DNA of 64,000 nt, from contig NZ_LGRA01000018.1 in NCBI RefSeq assembly GCF_003116095.1, positions 1-64,000 of the forward strand, given 5' to 3'. Below, piece by piece: positions 55,049 through 62,592 of this stretch. Source of the stretch: Azospirillum sp. TSO35-2 (GTDB lineage: Bacteria > Pseudomonadota > Alphaproteobacteria > Azospirillales > Azospirillaceae). Every line of letters begins with the position of its first letter. Within the stretch, counting starts at the first letter, position 1. The notes beneath the pieces are model-generated. The model was not told where the DNA came from. It worked only from the letters and a program-made list of their open reading frames with translations, and searched no databases. The position numbers and the translations under genes were made by a program.

Positions 55049-55792
55049 ATGGCCGCCAGACTGAAGGGCAAGACCGCCATCGTCACCGCCGCCGCCCAGG
55101 GCATGGGCCGGGCCGCCGCCCTGGCCTTCGCCGCCGAGGGTGCCCGCGTGGTGGCGACCGACATCAACGACGGCCTGCTGGCGGAAATCGCCGGGGTGGA
55201 GGGGATCACCACCCGCCGCCTCGACGTCTGCGACCCGGCCGCCATCACCGCCTTCGCGGCGGAGCAGCCGGCCCCGTCGGTGCTGTTCAACTGCGCCGGA
55301 TACGTCCACGCCGGCAGCATCCTGGACTGCGACGAGGATGCCTTCGATTTCTCGGTCACGCTGAACGTCCGCTCGATGTACCGGATGATCCGGGCCTTCC
55401 TGCCGGGCATGCTGGAGGCCGGCGGCGGCTCGATCGTCAACATGGCGTCGGTCGCCTCGTCGATCATCGGCGCGCCCAACCGCTTCATCTACGGCACCAC
55501 CAAGGCGGCCGTCGTCGGCATGACCAAGTCGGTGGCCGCCGATTACGTCACCCGCGGCGTCCGGGTGAACGCCATCTGCCCCGGCACGGTGGACAGCCCG
55601 TCGCTGCACGACCGCATGCGCGCGCTCGGCGACTATGACACCGCCCGCGCCGCCTTCATCGCCCGCCAGCCGATGGGCCGGCTGGGCACCGCGGAGGAGG
55701 TGGCGGCGCTGGCGGTCTATCTCGCCTCCGACGAGTCCTCCTTCATGACCGGGCAGGCCATCGCCATCGACGGCGGCTGGTCGAACACCTGA
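55049..55792 (+). CDS. SDR dehydrogenase, 2-keto-3-deoxy-L-fuconate type
   Basis: 247-residue short-chain dehydrogenase. The nucleotide motif is TAAAQGMGRAAALAFA (about 14-29), then NCAGYVHAG near 88 and the catalytic Ser/Tyr/Lys in MASVASS and YGTTKAA near 153. AICPGTVDSPSL and a C-terminal AIDGGWSNT complete the pattern. The TAAAQG start and DSPSL block are as I recall for 2-keto-3-deoxy-L-fuconate/rhamnonate 4-dehydrogenases and their eukaryotic relative BDH2. The next gene encodes an FAH-family hydrolase that would cleave the diketo product. AGGG(A)GAACAAGGGG precedes the ATG. Confidence 0.83.
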   Translation: MAARLKGKTAIVTAAAQGMGRAAALAFAAEGARVVATDINDGLLAEIAGVEGITTRRLDVCDPAAITAFAAEQPAPSVLFNCAGYVHAGSILDCDEDAFDFSVTLNVRSMYRMIRAFLPGMLEAGGGSIVNMASVASSIIGAPNRFIYGTTKAAVVGMTKSVAADYVTRGVRVNAICPGTVDSPSLHDRMRALGDYDTARAAFIARQPMGRLGTAEEVAALAVYLASDESSFMTGQAIAIDGGWSNT

Positions 55793-55827
55793 CCGGCCGG
55801 GACAACGAACAACTCGGGAAACGCCTG

Positions 55828-56673
55828 ATGAAACTTCTGCGCCATGGCCCGCGCGGGGCCGAAAAGCCGGGGCTGCTGGACGGGCAGGGCCGCATCCGCG
55901 ACCTGTCGGGGCACGTCGACGACATCGCCGGCCGCTGGCTGCTGCCCGAGGGGCTGGCGGAAATCGCGGCGCTGCCGACCGACCGCCTGCCGCTGGTCGA
56001 TCCGGCGACCCGGCTCGGCGCCTGCGTCGCCGGGACCGGCAAGTTCGTCTGCATCGGCCTGAACTACTCCGACCACGCGGCGGAAACCGGCGCCACCGTT
56101 CCGTCGGAACCGGTGATCTTCATGAAGGCAACCTCCGCCATCCAGGGGCCGGACGACCCGGTGGAGATCCCGCGCGGCTCGACCAAGACCGATTGGGAGG
56201 TCGAACTGGGCGTCGTCATCGGCAAGACCGCCAAATACGTGTCGGAGGCCGAGGCGCTGGACCATGTCGCCGGCTATTGCGTCGTCAACGACCTGTCGGA
56301 GCGTGAATTCCAGATCGAACGCCAGGGTCAGTGGACCAAGGGCAAGAGCTGCGACAGCTTCGGGCCGATCGGCCCCTGGCTGGTGACGAAGGACGAGGTG
56401 CCGGACCCGCAGGCCCTCGACATGTGGCTGGAGGTCAACGGCCACCGCTACCAGAACGGTTCGACCCGGACGATGGTCTATGGCGTCGCCCACGTCGTGT
56501 CCTACCTGTCGCGGTTCATGAGCCTGCATCCGGGCGACGTCATCTCCACCGGCACCCCGCCCGGCGTCGGGCTGGGCCTGAAGCCGCCGACCTATCTGAA
56601 GCCCGGCGACCGGATCGAGCTGGGAATCCAGGGACTCGGCCGCCAGCGGCAGGAGGTCCGGGCCGCGGAGTGA
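55828..56673 (+). CDS. FAH-family hydrolase, 2,4-diketo-3-deoxy-L-fuconate type
   Basis: Expected to cleave 2,4-diketo-3-deoxy-L-fuconate (or -rhamnonate) to pyruvate and L-lactate. 281 residues. FAH-domain marks: GKFVCIGLNYSDHAAETG (about 71-88), metal-binding Glu in KTDWEVELGVVIG near 125, NDLSEREFQIERQGQWTKGKSCDSFGPIGPWLV near 155, and GDVISTGTPPGVGLG near 235. The length and QWTKGKSCDSF block are those of the sugar-acid branch of the family, close to eukaryotic FAHD1. It lies 35 bases after the SDR gene. Confidence 0.85.
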   Translation: MKLLRHGPRGAEKPGLLDGQGRIRDLSGHVDDIAGRWLLPEGLAEIAALPTDRLPLVDPATRLGACVAGTGKFVCIGLNYSDHAAETGATVPSEPVIFMKATSAIQGPDDPVEIPRGSTKTDWEVELGVVIGKTAKYVSEAEALDHVAGYCVVNDLSEREFQIERQGQWTKGKSCDSFGPIGPWLVTKDEVPDPQALDMWLEVNGHRYQNGSTRTMVYGVAHVVSYLSRFMSLHPGDVISTGTPPGVGLGLKPPTYLKPGDRIELGIQGLGRQRQEVRAAE

Positions 56674-56736
56674 CGCCGCCCGGCTGAACCGGCGGGCTGG
56701 CGTTCCGACGGCCCCGTTCCGGCCCTGATGATTTGT

Positions 56737-56758
56737 TTGACACGCGGTTTGCTAGACA
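56737..56758 (+). promoter_or_regulatory. Promoter-like motif before the second sugar transporter
   Basis: TTGACA (56737-56742) and TTGCTAGACA (56749-56758) lie about 50 bases before the ATPase start. The same two words occur in the same order upstream of chvE (5924 and 5949) but with a wider gap. Could mark a shared activator site. Confidence 0.35.
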
Positions 56759-56796
56759 AAGCAACCAGCCGGCGTCGCGCCGGATGGGGAGGTGCC

Positions 56797-58383
56797 ATGC
56801 AGCAAGCGTCGCCCGACACGGCCGCCGGCCGTTCCCGTCATCCGCCGGACCAATTGTCAGCCGGGGCCGAACTGCTGCGGCTGGAGGGCATCACCAAGCG
56901 CTTTCCCGGCGTGCTGGCCCTGGACGGGGTCGGTTTCGACCTACGCCGCGGCGAGGTCCACGCCGTTTGCGGCGAGAATGGTGCCGGGAAATCGACGCTG
57001 ATGAAGATCATCAGCGGCCAGTACCAGCCCGACGAGGGCACGATCCACTACAAGGGCGAGGCCCGGCGCTTCGCCTCCTCGCTCGACGCCGAACGGGCCG
57101 GCATCGCCATCATCCACCAGGAGTTGAACCTGGTGCCGCACCTGAGCGTGGCGGAGAACATCTTCCTGGCGCGCGAGCCGAAACGCGGCTGGTTCGTCGA
57201 CCGGGCCGCCCTGCGGCGTCAGGCCCAGGCCTGCCTGGACCGTCTCGGCGTCGACATCCGCCCCGACGCCCCGGTGAAGGCGTTGTCGGTCGCCCAATGC
57301 CAGATGGTGGAGATCGCCAAGGCGCTGTCGCTGAACGCCGAGGTGGTCATCATGGACGAGCCGACCTCGTCCCTGACCGAATCCGAAACGGCGCTGCTGT
57401 TCCAGGTGATCGGCGACCTGAAGGCGCAGGGGGTGGGGATCGTCTACATCTCCCACCGGCTGGACGAGATGGCGCTGATCGTCGACCGGGTGACGGTGCT
57501 GCGCGACGGCCGCTTCGTCGACACCCGCCGCTTCGCCGACACCAGCGTCGACGCGATCGTCGCGCTGATGGTCGGGCGGTCGCTGGACGACAAGTTCCCC
57601 GAACGCACCTCCGTCCCCACCGCGGACGTGCTGCTGGAGGCCCGCGGGCTGACCCGCAAGGGCGTCTTCCACGACATCGGGTTCGAACTGCGGCGCGGCG
57701 AGATCCTGGGCTTCGCCGGGCTGATGGGCGCCGGCCGTACCGAGGTGGCCCGCGCCATCTTCGGCGCCGACCCGCTCGACGCCGGCCAGATCCGGCTGGG
57801 CGGCCGCGACATCGCGGTGAAGAGCCCGCGCGACGCCATCGGCCACGGCATCGCCTACCTGTCGGAGGACCGCAAGGGCCAGGGGTTGGCGGTCAAGATG
57901 TCGGTGATGCAGAACCTGACGCTCGCCAACATGGCGGCGGTGTCGAACCGCTTCGGCTTCATCGACCGCGCCGCCGAGGCGCAGGTGGCGTGGCGCTACA
58001 TCAACCTGCTGTCGATCCGCACGCCGTCGCAGCACCAGGTCGCCCGCCTGCTGTCGGGCGGCAACCAGCAGAAGATCGTCATCGCCAAGTGGCTGTTCCG
58101 CCAGTCGCGCATCCTGTTCTTCGACGAGCCGACGCGCGGCATCGACGTCGGCGCCAAATTCGCGATCTACCAGCTTCTTGACCGGCTGGCCGCCGACGGG
58201 ATCGGCGTCGTGCTGATCAGTTCGGAACTGCCGGAAATCCTCGGCCTGACCGATCGGGTCGCCGTGTTCCACGAAGGCCGCCTGACGGCGGTGCTGAACA
58301 CCCGCGACACCAGTCAGGAAGAGATCATGCATTTCGCCTCGGGCCACGACCGCCCGCCGGCGCCGGGAGCCGCAACGCCATGA
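56797..58383 (+). CDS. Sugar ABC transporter ATPase, RbsA-like (two modules)
   Basis: 528-residue double ABC ATPase for a monosaccharide importer, probably L-fucose or a related 6-deoxysugar by context. A 30-residue leader precedes the first module: Walker [10 protein letters not shown] (about 64-72), Walker B VIMDEPTSSLTESE. Second module: degenerate [11 protein letters not shown], signature [15 protein letters not shown], Walker [14 protein letters not shown]. The ATG at 56797 has a GGGGAGG site. ATGA overlap joins it to the permease gene. Confidence 0.9.
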   Translation: MQQASPDTAAGRSRHPPDQLSAGAELLRLEGITKRFPGVLALDGVGFDLRRGEVHAVCGENGAGKSTLMKIISGQYQPDEGTIHYKGEARRFASSLDAERAGIAIIHQELNLVPHLSVAENIFLAREPKRGWFVDRAALRRQAQACLDRLGVDIRPDAPVKALSVAQCQMVEIAKALSLNAEVVIMDEPTSSLTESETALLFQVIGDLKAQGVGIVYISHRLDEMALIVDRVTVLRDGRFVDTRRFADTSVDAIVALMVGRSLDDKFPERTSVPTADVLLEARGLTRKGVFHDIGFELRRGEILGFAGLMGAGRTEVARAIFGADPLDAGQIRLGGRDIAVKSPRDAIGHGIAYLSEDRKGQGLAVKMSVMQNLTLANMAAVSNRFGFIDRAAEAQVAWRYINLLSIRTPSQHQVARLLSGGNQQKIVIAKWLFRQSRILFFDEPTRGIDVGAKFAIYQLLDRLAADGIGVVLISSELPEILGLTDRVAVFHEGRLTAVLNTRDTSQEEIMHFASGHDRPPAPGAATP

Positions 58384-59498
58384 GCAACCCGACCACCTCC
58401 AAGGCCATCGCCGCACCGGGCGACAGCGCTCCCGGCCCTGCAACCGGCCCGTCCATTGCGCCCCGGTCCGCCGCGCCGCGCCTGCCGTCCGGCGACGCGT
58501 CGGTCGGCCGGGTGATGAACGACCGCCGCAAGGACCTGATCCAGAAATTCGCCGCCCTGGCCGGCCTGGTGGTGCTGATCACCGTCTTCGCCTCGACCAG
58601 CGATGCCTTCCTCAGCGTCGGCAACGGCATGACCATCGCGTTGCAGGTCACCTCGATCGCCTATCTCGGCATCGCGGCGACCTGCGTCATCATCACCGGC
58701 GGCATCGATTTGTCGGTCGGCTCGGTCCTGGCGCTGTCGGGCGTGGTGGCGGCGCTGGCGGTCAAGGCCGGGGTGCCGGTGCCGCTGGGCATGGGGCTGG
58801 GCATCCTGGTCGGGGCGTTCTGCGGCGTCCTCAACGGGCTCTGCGTCACCCGGCTGAAGCTGCCGCCCTTCATCGCGACGCTGGGCATGATGATGGTGGC
58901 GCGCGGCGTCGCCCTGCAGATCACCGGCGCCCGCGCCGTGTCGGGGCTGGGCGAGTCCTTCGGCGAGCTGGGCAACGGCGCGCTGTTCCGCATCGTGAAC
59001 ATCGGCGAGGACGGCTTCCCCGACGTGGTGTTCCCCGGCATCCCCTATCCGGTGGTGCTGATGGTGGTGATCGCCATCGCGGTGGCGATCATGCTGAGCC
59101 GCACCACGCTGGGCCGCCACATCTACGCCGTCGGCTCCAACGCCGAGGCGGCGCGGCTGTCCGGCGTCAACGTCGCCCGCGTCACCCTGTTCACCTACGT
59201 GCTGTCGGGCACGCTGGCCGGGCTGACCGGCTGCGTCCTGATGTCCCGCCTCGTCACCGCCCAGCCCAACGAGGGCGTGATGTACGAGCTGGACGCCATC
59301 GCCAGCGCGGTCATCGGCGGCACTTCGCTGATCGGCGGGGTGGGCACCATCTCCGGCACCGCCATCGGCGCCTTCGTGATCGGCATCCTGCGCAACGGGC
59401 TGAACATGAACGGCGTGTCGTCCTTCACCCAGCAGATCATCATCGGGCTGGTGATCCTTCTGACGGTGTGGATCGACCAGATCCGCAACCGGCGCTGA
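58380..59498 (+). CDS. Sugar ABC transporter permease, RbsC-like
   Basis: 372-residue channel subunit. A long polar start of about 55 residues (rich in Pro, Ala and Ser) is unusual and probably cytoplasmic. It is followed by about ten membrane segments. The family block YLGIAATCVIITGGIDLSVGSVLALSG lies near 95 and ASAVIGGTSLIGGVGTISGTAIGAF near 305. It overlaps the ATPase by 4 bases and precedes the binding protein by 34. Confidence 0.9.
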   Translation: MSNPTTSKAIAAPGDSAPGPATGPSIAPRSAAPRLPSGDASVGRVMNDRRKDLIQKFAALAGLVVLITVFASTSDAFLSVGNGMTIALQVTSIAYLGIAATCVIITGGIDLSVGSVLALSGVVAALAVKAGVPVPLGMGLGILVGAFCGVLNGLCVTRLKLPPFIATLGMMMVARGVALQITGARAVSGLGESFGELGNGALFRIVNIGEDGFPDVVFPGIPYPVVLMVVIAIAVAIMLSRTTLGRHIYAVGSNAEAARLSGVNVARVTLFTYVLSGTLAGLTGCVLMSRLVTAQPNEGVMYELDAIASAVIGGTSLIGGVGTISGTAIGAFVIGILRNGLNMNGVSSFTQQIIIGLVILLTVWIDQIRNRR

Positions 59499-59532
59499 AC
59501 CGTCCAAAAACAATCCAACAGGGAGTGAAACC

Positions 59533-60480
59533 ATGAAGACGTTCGTCTCGGCCTGTCTGGTCTCCGTCATTGCGCTGGCCGCCGGTTCGGCGCTCGCCGA
59601 CGACGGCAAGGAAATCGCGGTGGTGGTGAAGACGGTGAACTCCACCTTCTGGCAGAATGTGCAGAAGGGCGCGGCGGCGGCCCAGAAGGAGGCCGGCGGC
59701 TACAGCATGACCTTCCAGGGCCCGGCGTCGGAATCGGCCATCGCCGATCAGGTCAACATGGTGGAGAACGCCGTCAACCGGAAGGTGGCGGCCATCGTCC
59801 TGGCCCCAACCGACCCCGACGCGCTCGTCCCCGCCCTGAAGAAGGCGTGGGAGGCGAAGATCCCGGTGGTGCTGATCGACTCCCCGGTGTCGGAGGACGG
59901 CAAGCGCTATTACCAGTCCATCCTGTCGACCGACAACGTCAAGGCCGGCGAGCTGTGCGCCAAGGCGCTGATCGACAAGGTCGGCACCAGCGGCAAGATC
60001 GCCGTGATGTCCTACGTCGCCGGCGCCGGGTCGGAGATCGGCCGGGTCGGCGGCTTCACGAAGTACATCAAGGACCATTCCAAGCTGGAGATCGTCGGCC
60101 CGTATTACTCGCAGTCGCAGATGGCGACGGCGCTGAACCAGACCACCGACGTGCTGGCCGCCAACCCCGACCTGAAGGGCATCTTCGGTGCCAACGAGCC
60201 GACCGCCATCGGCATGGGCCGCGCGCTGGCGCAGAGCGGCAAGGCCGGCAAGGTCGTCGCCGTCGGCTTCGACGGCAACCAGGACCTCCAGGGCTTCGTC
60301 AAGGACGGCACCCTGGAGGCCATTGCCGTCCAGGGCTCCTACCAGATGGGCCATCTCGGGGTGCAGACCGCGGTGAAGCTGATCAAGCACGAGAAGGTGG
60401 AGAAGACGCTCGACACCGGCGTGGTGCTGGTCACCAAGAGCAACCTCGACAAGCCGGAAGCCCAGAACGTTCTCTATTGA
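59533..60480 (+). CDS. Periplasmic sugar-binding protein, RbsB-like
   Basis: 315 residues with a signal peptide ending GSALA (about 23). The mature start DDGKEIAVVVKTVNSTFWQNVQKGAAAAQKEAGG is the ribose-binding-protein pattern, with further blocks IVLAPTDPDALVPALKKAW and IFGANEPTAIGMGRAL. A GGGAGTG site precedes the ATG. Gene order ATPase-permease-binding protein differs from the ara cluster (binding protein first). The ligand is inferred as L-fucose or similar from the downstream enzymes. Confidence 0.9.
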   Translation: MKTFVSACLVSVIALAAGSALADDGKEIAVVVKTVNSTFWQNVQKGAAAAQKEAGGYSMTFQGPASESAIADQVNMVENAVNRKVAAIVLAPTDPDALVPALKKAWEAKIPVVLIDSPVSEDGKRYYQSILSTDNVKAGELCAKALIDKVGTSGKIAVMSYVAGAGSEIGRVGGFTKYIKDHSKLEIVGPYYSQSQMATALNQTTDVLAANPDLKGIFGANEPTAIGMGRALAQSGKAGKVVAVGFDGNQDLQGFVKDGTLEAIAVQGSYQMGHLGVQTAVKLIKHEKVEKTLDTGVVLVTKSNLDKPEAQNVLY

Positions 60481-60552
60481 AGACGTTCTGTACGGATCCG
60501 GCGAGCCGTCCCTGAGGCCGGCAGCACGTTACGGTGTCCGTATCATCCCGTA

Positions 60553-60640
60553 CCGTCATTCCCGCGAAGGCGGGAATCCAGAGTTGTCCATTGGTTCCGC
60601 TGTGGAAACGTCTGGATCCCCGCCTTCGCGGGGATGACGG
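60553..60640. repeat. Inverted-repeat element of the VIPAKAGIQ-coding type
   Basis: Arms 60553-60582 and 60611-60640 are 30 bp each and nearly reverse complements. Each has its own hairpin (TTCCCGCGAAGGCGGGAA and ATCCCCGCCTTCGCGGGGAT). The widespread proteobacterial repeat with this sequence translates in one frame as VIPAKAGIQ. It lies between the binding-protein and aldose dehydrogenase genes and could act as an RNA stem in the operon. Confidence 0.9.
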
Positions 60641-60701
60641 GTGGCGTGTTCTCCCGGTGGTCCTCCTTCACGCCGTTCTTTCCCGCTCCAGAGGCGACAG
60701 C

Positions 60702-61727
60702 ATGATTCTGACCGATCGGCGTATCCTTCCCCGCTCCGGCCTGTCGCTCCCGGTGATCGGGCTCGGCTGCGCGCAGTTGGGCGGGCTCTACCGGCCGACC
60801 AGCCCGGCGGAGGCCGACGACCTCGTCGCCGCCGCCTGGGACGCCGGCATCCGCTGCTTCGACACCGCACCTTATTACGGCTATGGCCGGTCCGAACGCC
60901 GGCTGGGGGCGGCGCTGTGCGACCGGCCGCGCGACGCCTTCGTCCTGTCGACCAAGGTCGGCCGGCTGATCCGCCCCAACGCCGACGGCGCGCGGGTGGC
61001 GGGGGTGGACGCCGACGGCTGGGCCGATCCGCTGCCCTTCCACCCGGTCTACGACTATTCCCACGCCGGGATCCTGCGCTCGGTCGAGGATTCGCTCCAG
61101 CGGCTCGGGCTGGCCCGCATCGACATCCTCTATGTCCACGACATCGGCCGGGTCACCCATGGCGACGCGCAGGCACAGCACTGGAGCGCGCTGACCACCG
61201 GTGGCGGCTTCCGCGCGCTGGACGAACTGCGGCGGGGCGGGCTGGTCAAGGCGATCGGCCTCGGCGTCAACGAGTGGGAGGTGGCGCTCGACGCGATGGG
61301 CGAGATCGACCTCGACCTCACCATGCTGGCCGGCCGCTACACCCTGCTGGAGCAGACCAGCCTGTCGCCCTTCCTGGAGCGCTGCCGAAGCACCGGGACC
61401 ATGGTCGCCGCCGCCGGCGTCTTCAATTCCGGCATCCTCGCCGGCAACGGCAAGTTCAACTACGCCGACGCTCCGCCGGACACCGTGGCGCGGGTGGAGG
61501 CTCTGGCGGCCGCCTGCCGCGCCTTCAACGTGGAACTGCCGGCCGCCGCGCTGCAATTCCCGCTGGCCCACCCGGCGGTGGCCTGCTGCGTCACCGGCGT
61601 GCGCAACCGGGCGCAACTGGCGACCAACCTCGCCTGGTTCCAGGCACCGATCCCCGCCGCCTTCTGGACGGCGCTGAAAGACCGCGGCCTGCTGGACGAG
61701 GCCGCCCCCGTTCCTGGAGACGCATGA
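60702..61727 (+). CDS. Aldo/keto reductase, L-fucose (D-threo-aldose) dehydrogenase type
   Basis: 341 residues. The AKR active-site set is visible: Asp and Tyr in RCFDTAPYYGYGRSE (about 47-61), Lys in LSTKVGR near 84 and His in LYVHDIG near 145. Length, GLGCAQLGGLYRPTS and the HPVYDYSHAGILRSVEDSLQRLG segment fit D-threo-aldose/L-fucose 1-dehydrogenases, which oxidise the sugar to its lactone. The ATG at 60702 has AGAGG upstream; longer frames run into the repeat. The lactonase gene starts 3 bases after the stop. Confidence 0.85.
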   Translation: MILTDRRILPRSGLSLPVIGLGCAQLGGLYRPTSPAEADDLVAAAWDAGIRCFDTAPYYGYGRSERRLGAALCDRPRDAFVLSTKVGRLIRPNADGARVAGVDADGWADPLPFHPVYDYSHAGILRSVEDSLQRLGLARIDILYVHDIGRVTHGDAQAQHWSALTTGGGFRALDELRRGGLVKAIGLGVNEWEVALDAMGEIDLDLTMLAGRYTLLEQTSLSPFLERCRSTGTMVAAAGVFNSGILAGNGKFNYADAPPDTVARVEALAAACRAFNVELPAAALQFPLAHPAVACCVTGVRNRAQLATNLAWFQAPIPAAFWTALKDRGLLDEAAPVPGDA

Positions 61728-61730
61728 ACC

Positions 61731-62546
61731 ATGCGGATCGACGCTCACCAGCATTTCTGGCGGATGGACAGCCGGGCCGGCCAGTGGCCGCCGCCGGAGC
61801 TTGCCGCCATCCACCGCGATTTCCTGCCGCCGGACCTGCTGCCGCTGATCGAGCGCGAGGGGGTGGACGGCACCATCCTGGTGCAGTCGCTGCCCAGCGA
61901 GGCCGACACCGACTTCCTGCTCGACATCGCCGGCCGGCATGGCTTCATCCGCGGCGTGGTCGGCTGGACCGACCTGACCGCCGCCGACGCGCCGCAGCGG
62001 GTCGCCGCGCTCGCCACCCACCGCAAGCTGAAGGGCCTGCGGCCGATGGTGCAGGACGAGGCCGCCGACTGGCTGGACAATCCGGCGCTCGACCCGGCGG
62101 CGCGGGCGATGGTGGCGGCCGGGCTGCGCTTCGACGCGCTGGTCCTGCCGCGGCACCTGCCGTCGCTGTGGCGCTTCGCCCGGCGGCATCCGGCGCTGCC
62201 CATCGTCATCGACCACGCCGCCAAGCCGGACATCGCCACCGGCGGCACCCCGAACTGGGCGGCGGACATGGCGGCGCTGGCCGAGCTGCCCAACGTCTGG
62301 TGCAAGCTGTCGGGCCTGCTGACCGAGGCCGGTGACCGCACCGGGATCGACGATATCCGCCCCTACACCGACCGGCTGATCGCCCTGTTCGGTACCGGAC
62401 GGCTGATCTGGGGCAGCGACTGGCCGGTGCTGCGGCTGGCCGGCGACTATGCCGGCTGGCTGGAGATGTGCCGCCGGCTGGTCCCGCTCCCCGACCATCG
62501 GGCGGTGTTCGGCGGCAACGCCGCCGCCTTCTACGGGCTGACATGA
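61731..62546 (+). CDS. Amidohydrolase-family lactonase, L-fuconolactonase type
   Basis: Hydrolyses a sugar lactone (L-fuconolactone or similar) to the acid. 271 residues, the size of COG3618 lactonases. Metal/active-site marks are IDAHQHFWR (His-x-His, residues 3-11), LKGLRPMVQD near 100, IVIDHAAKPD near 160 and WGSDWPVL near 226. Gap to the dehydrogenase is 3 bases and to the dehydratase 46, so the three enzymes of steps 1-3 are one unit. Confidence 0.87.
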   Translation: MRIDAHQHFWRMDSRAGQWPPPELAAIHRDFLPPDLLPLIEREGVDGTILVQSLPSEADTDFLLDIAGRHGFIRGVVGWTDLTAADAPQRVAALATHRKLKGLRPMVQDEAADWLDNPALDPAARAMVAAGLRFDALVLPRHLPSLWRFARRHPALPIVIDHAAKPDIATGGTPNWAADMAALAELPNVWCKLSGLLTEAGDRTGIDDIRPYTDRLIALFGTGRLIWGSDWPVLRLAGDYAGWLEMCRRLVPLPDHRAVFGGNAAAFYGLT

Positions 62547-62592
62547 GCCACAGGGGCGCCGACAGCGCCCGCAATTCCCCGAGGACACCGTC

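Noticed and set aside
60534-60701. N-terminal extension of the aldose dehydrogenase reading VIPAKAGIQ
   Set aside because: This is translation of the inverted-repeat element; the ATG at 60702 with AGAGG is the real start.
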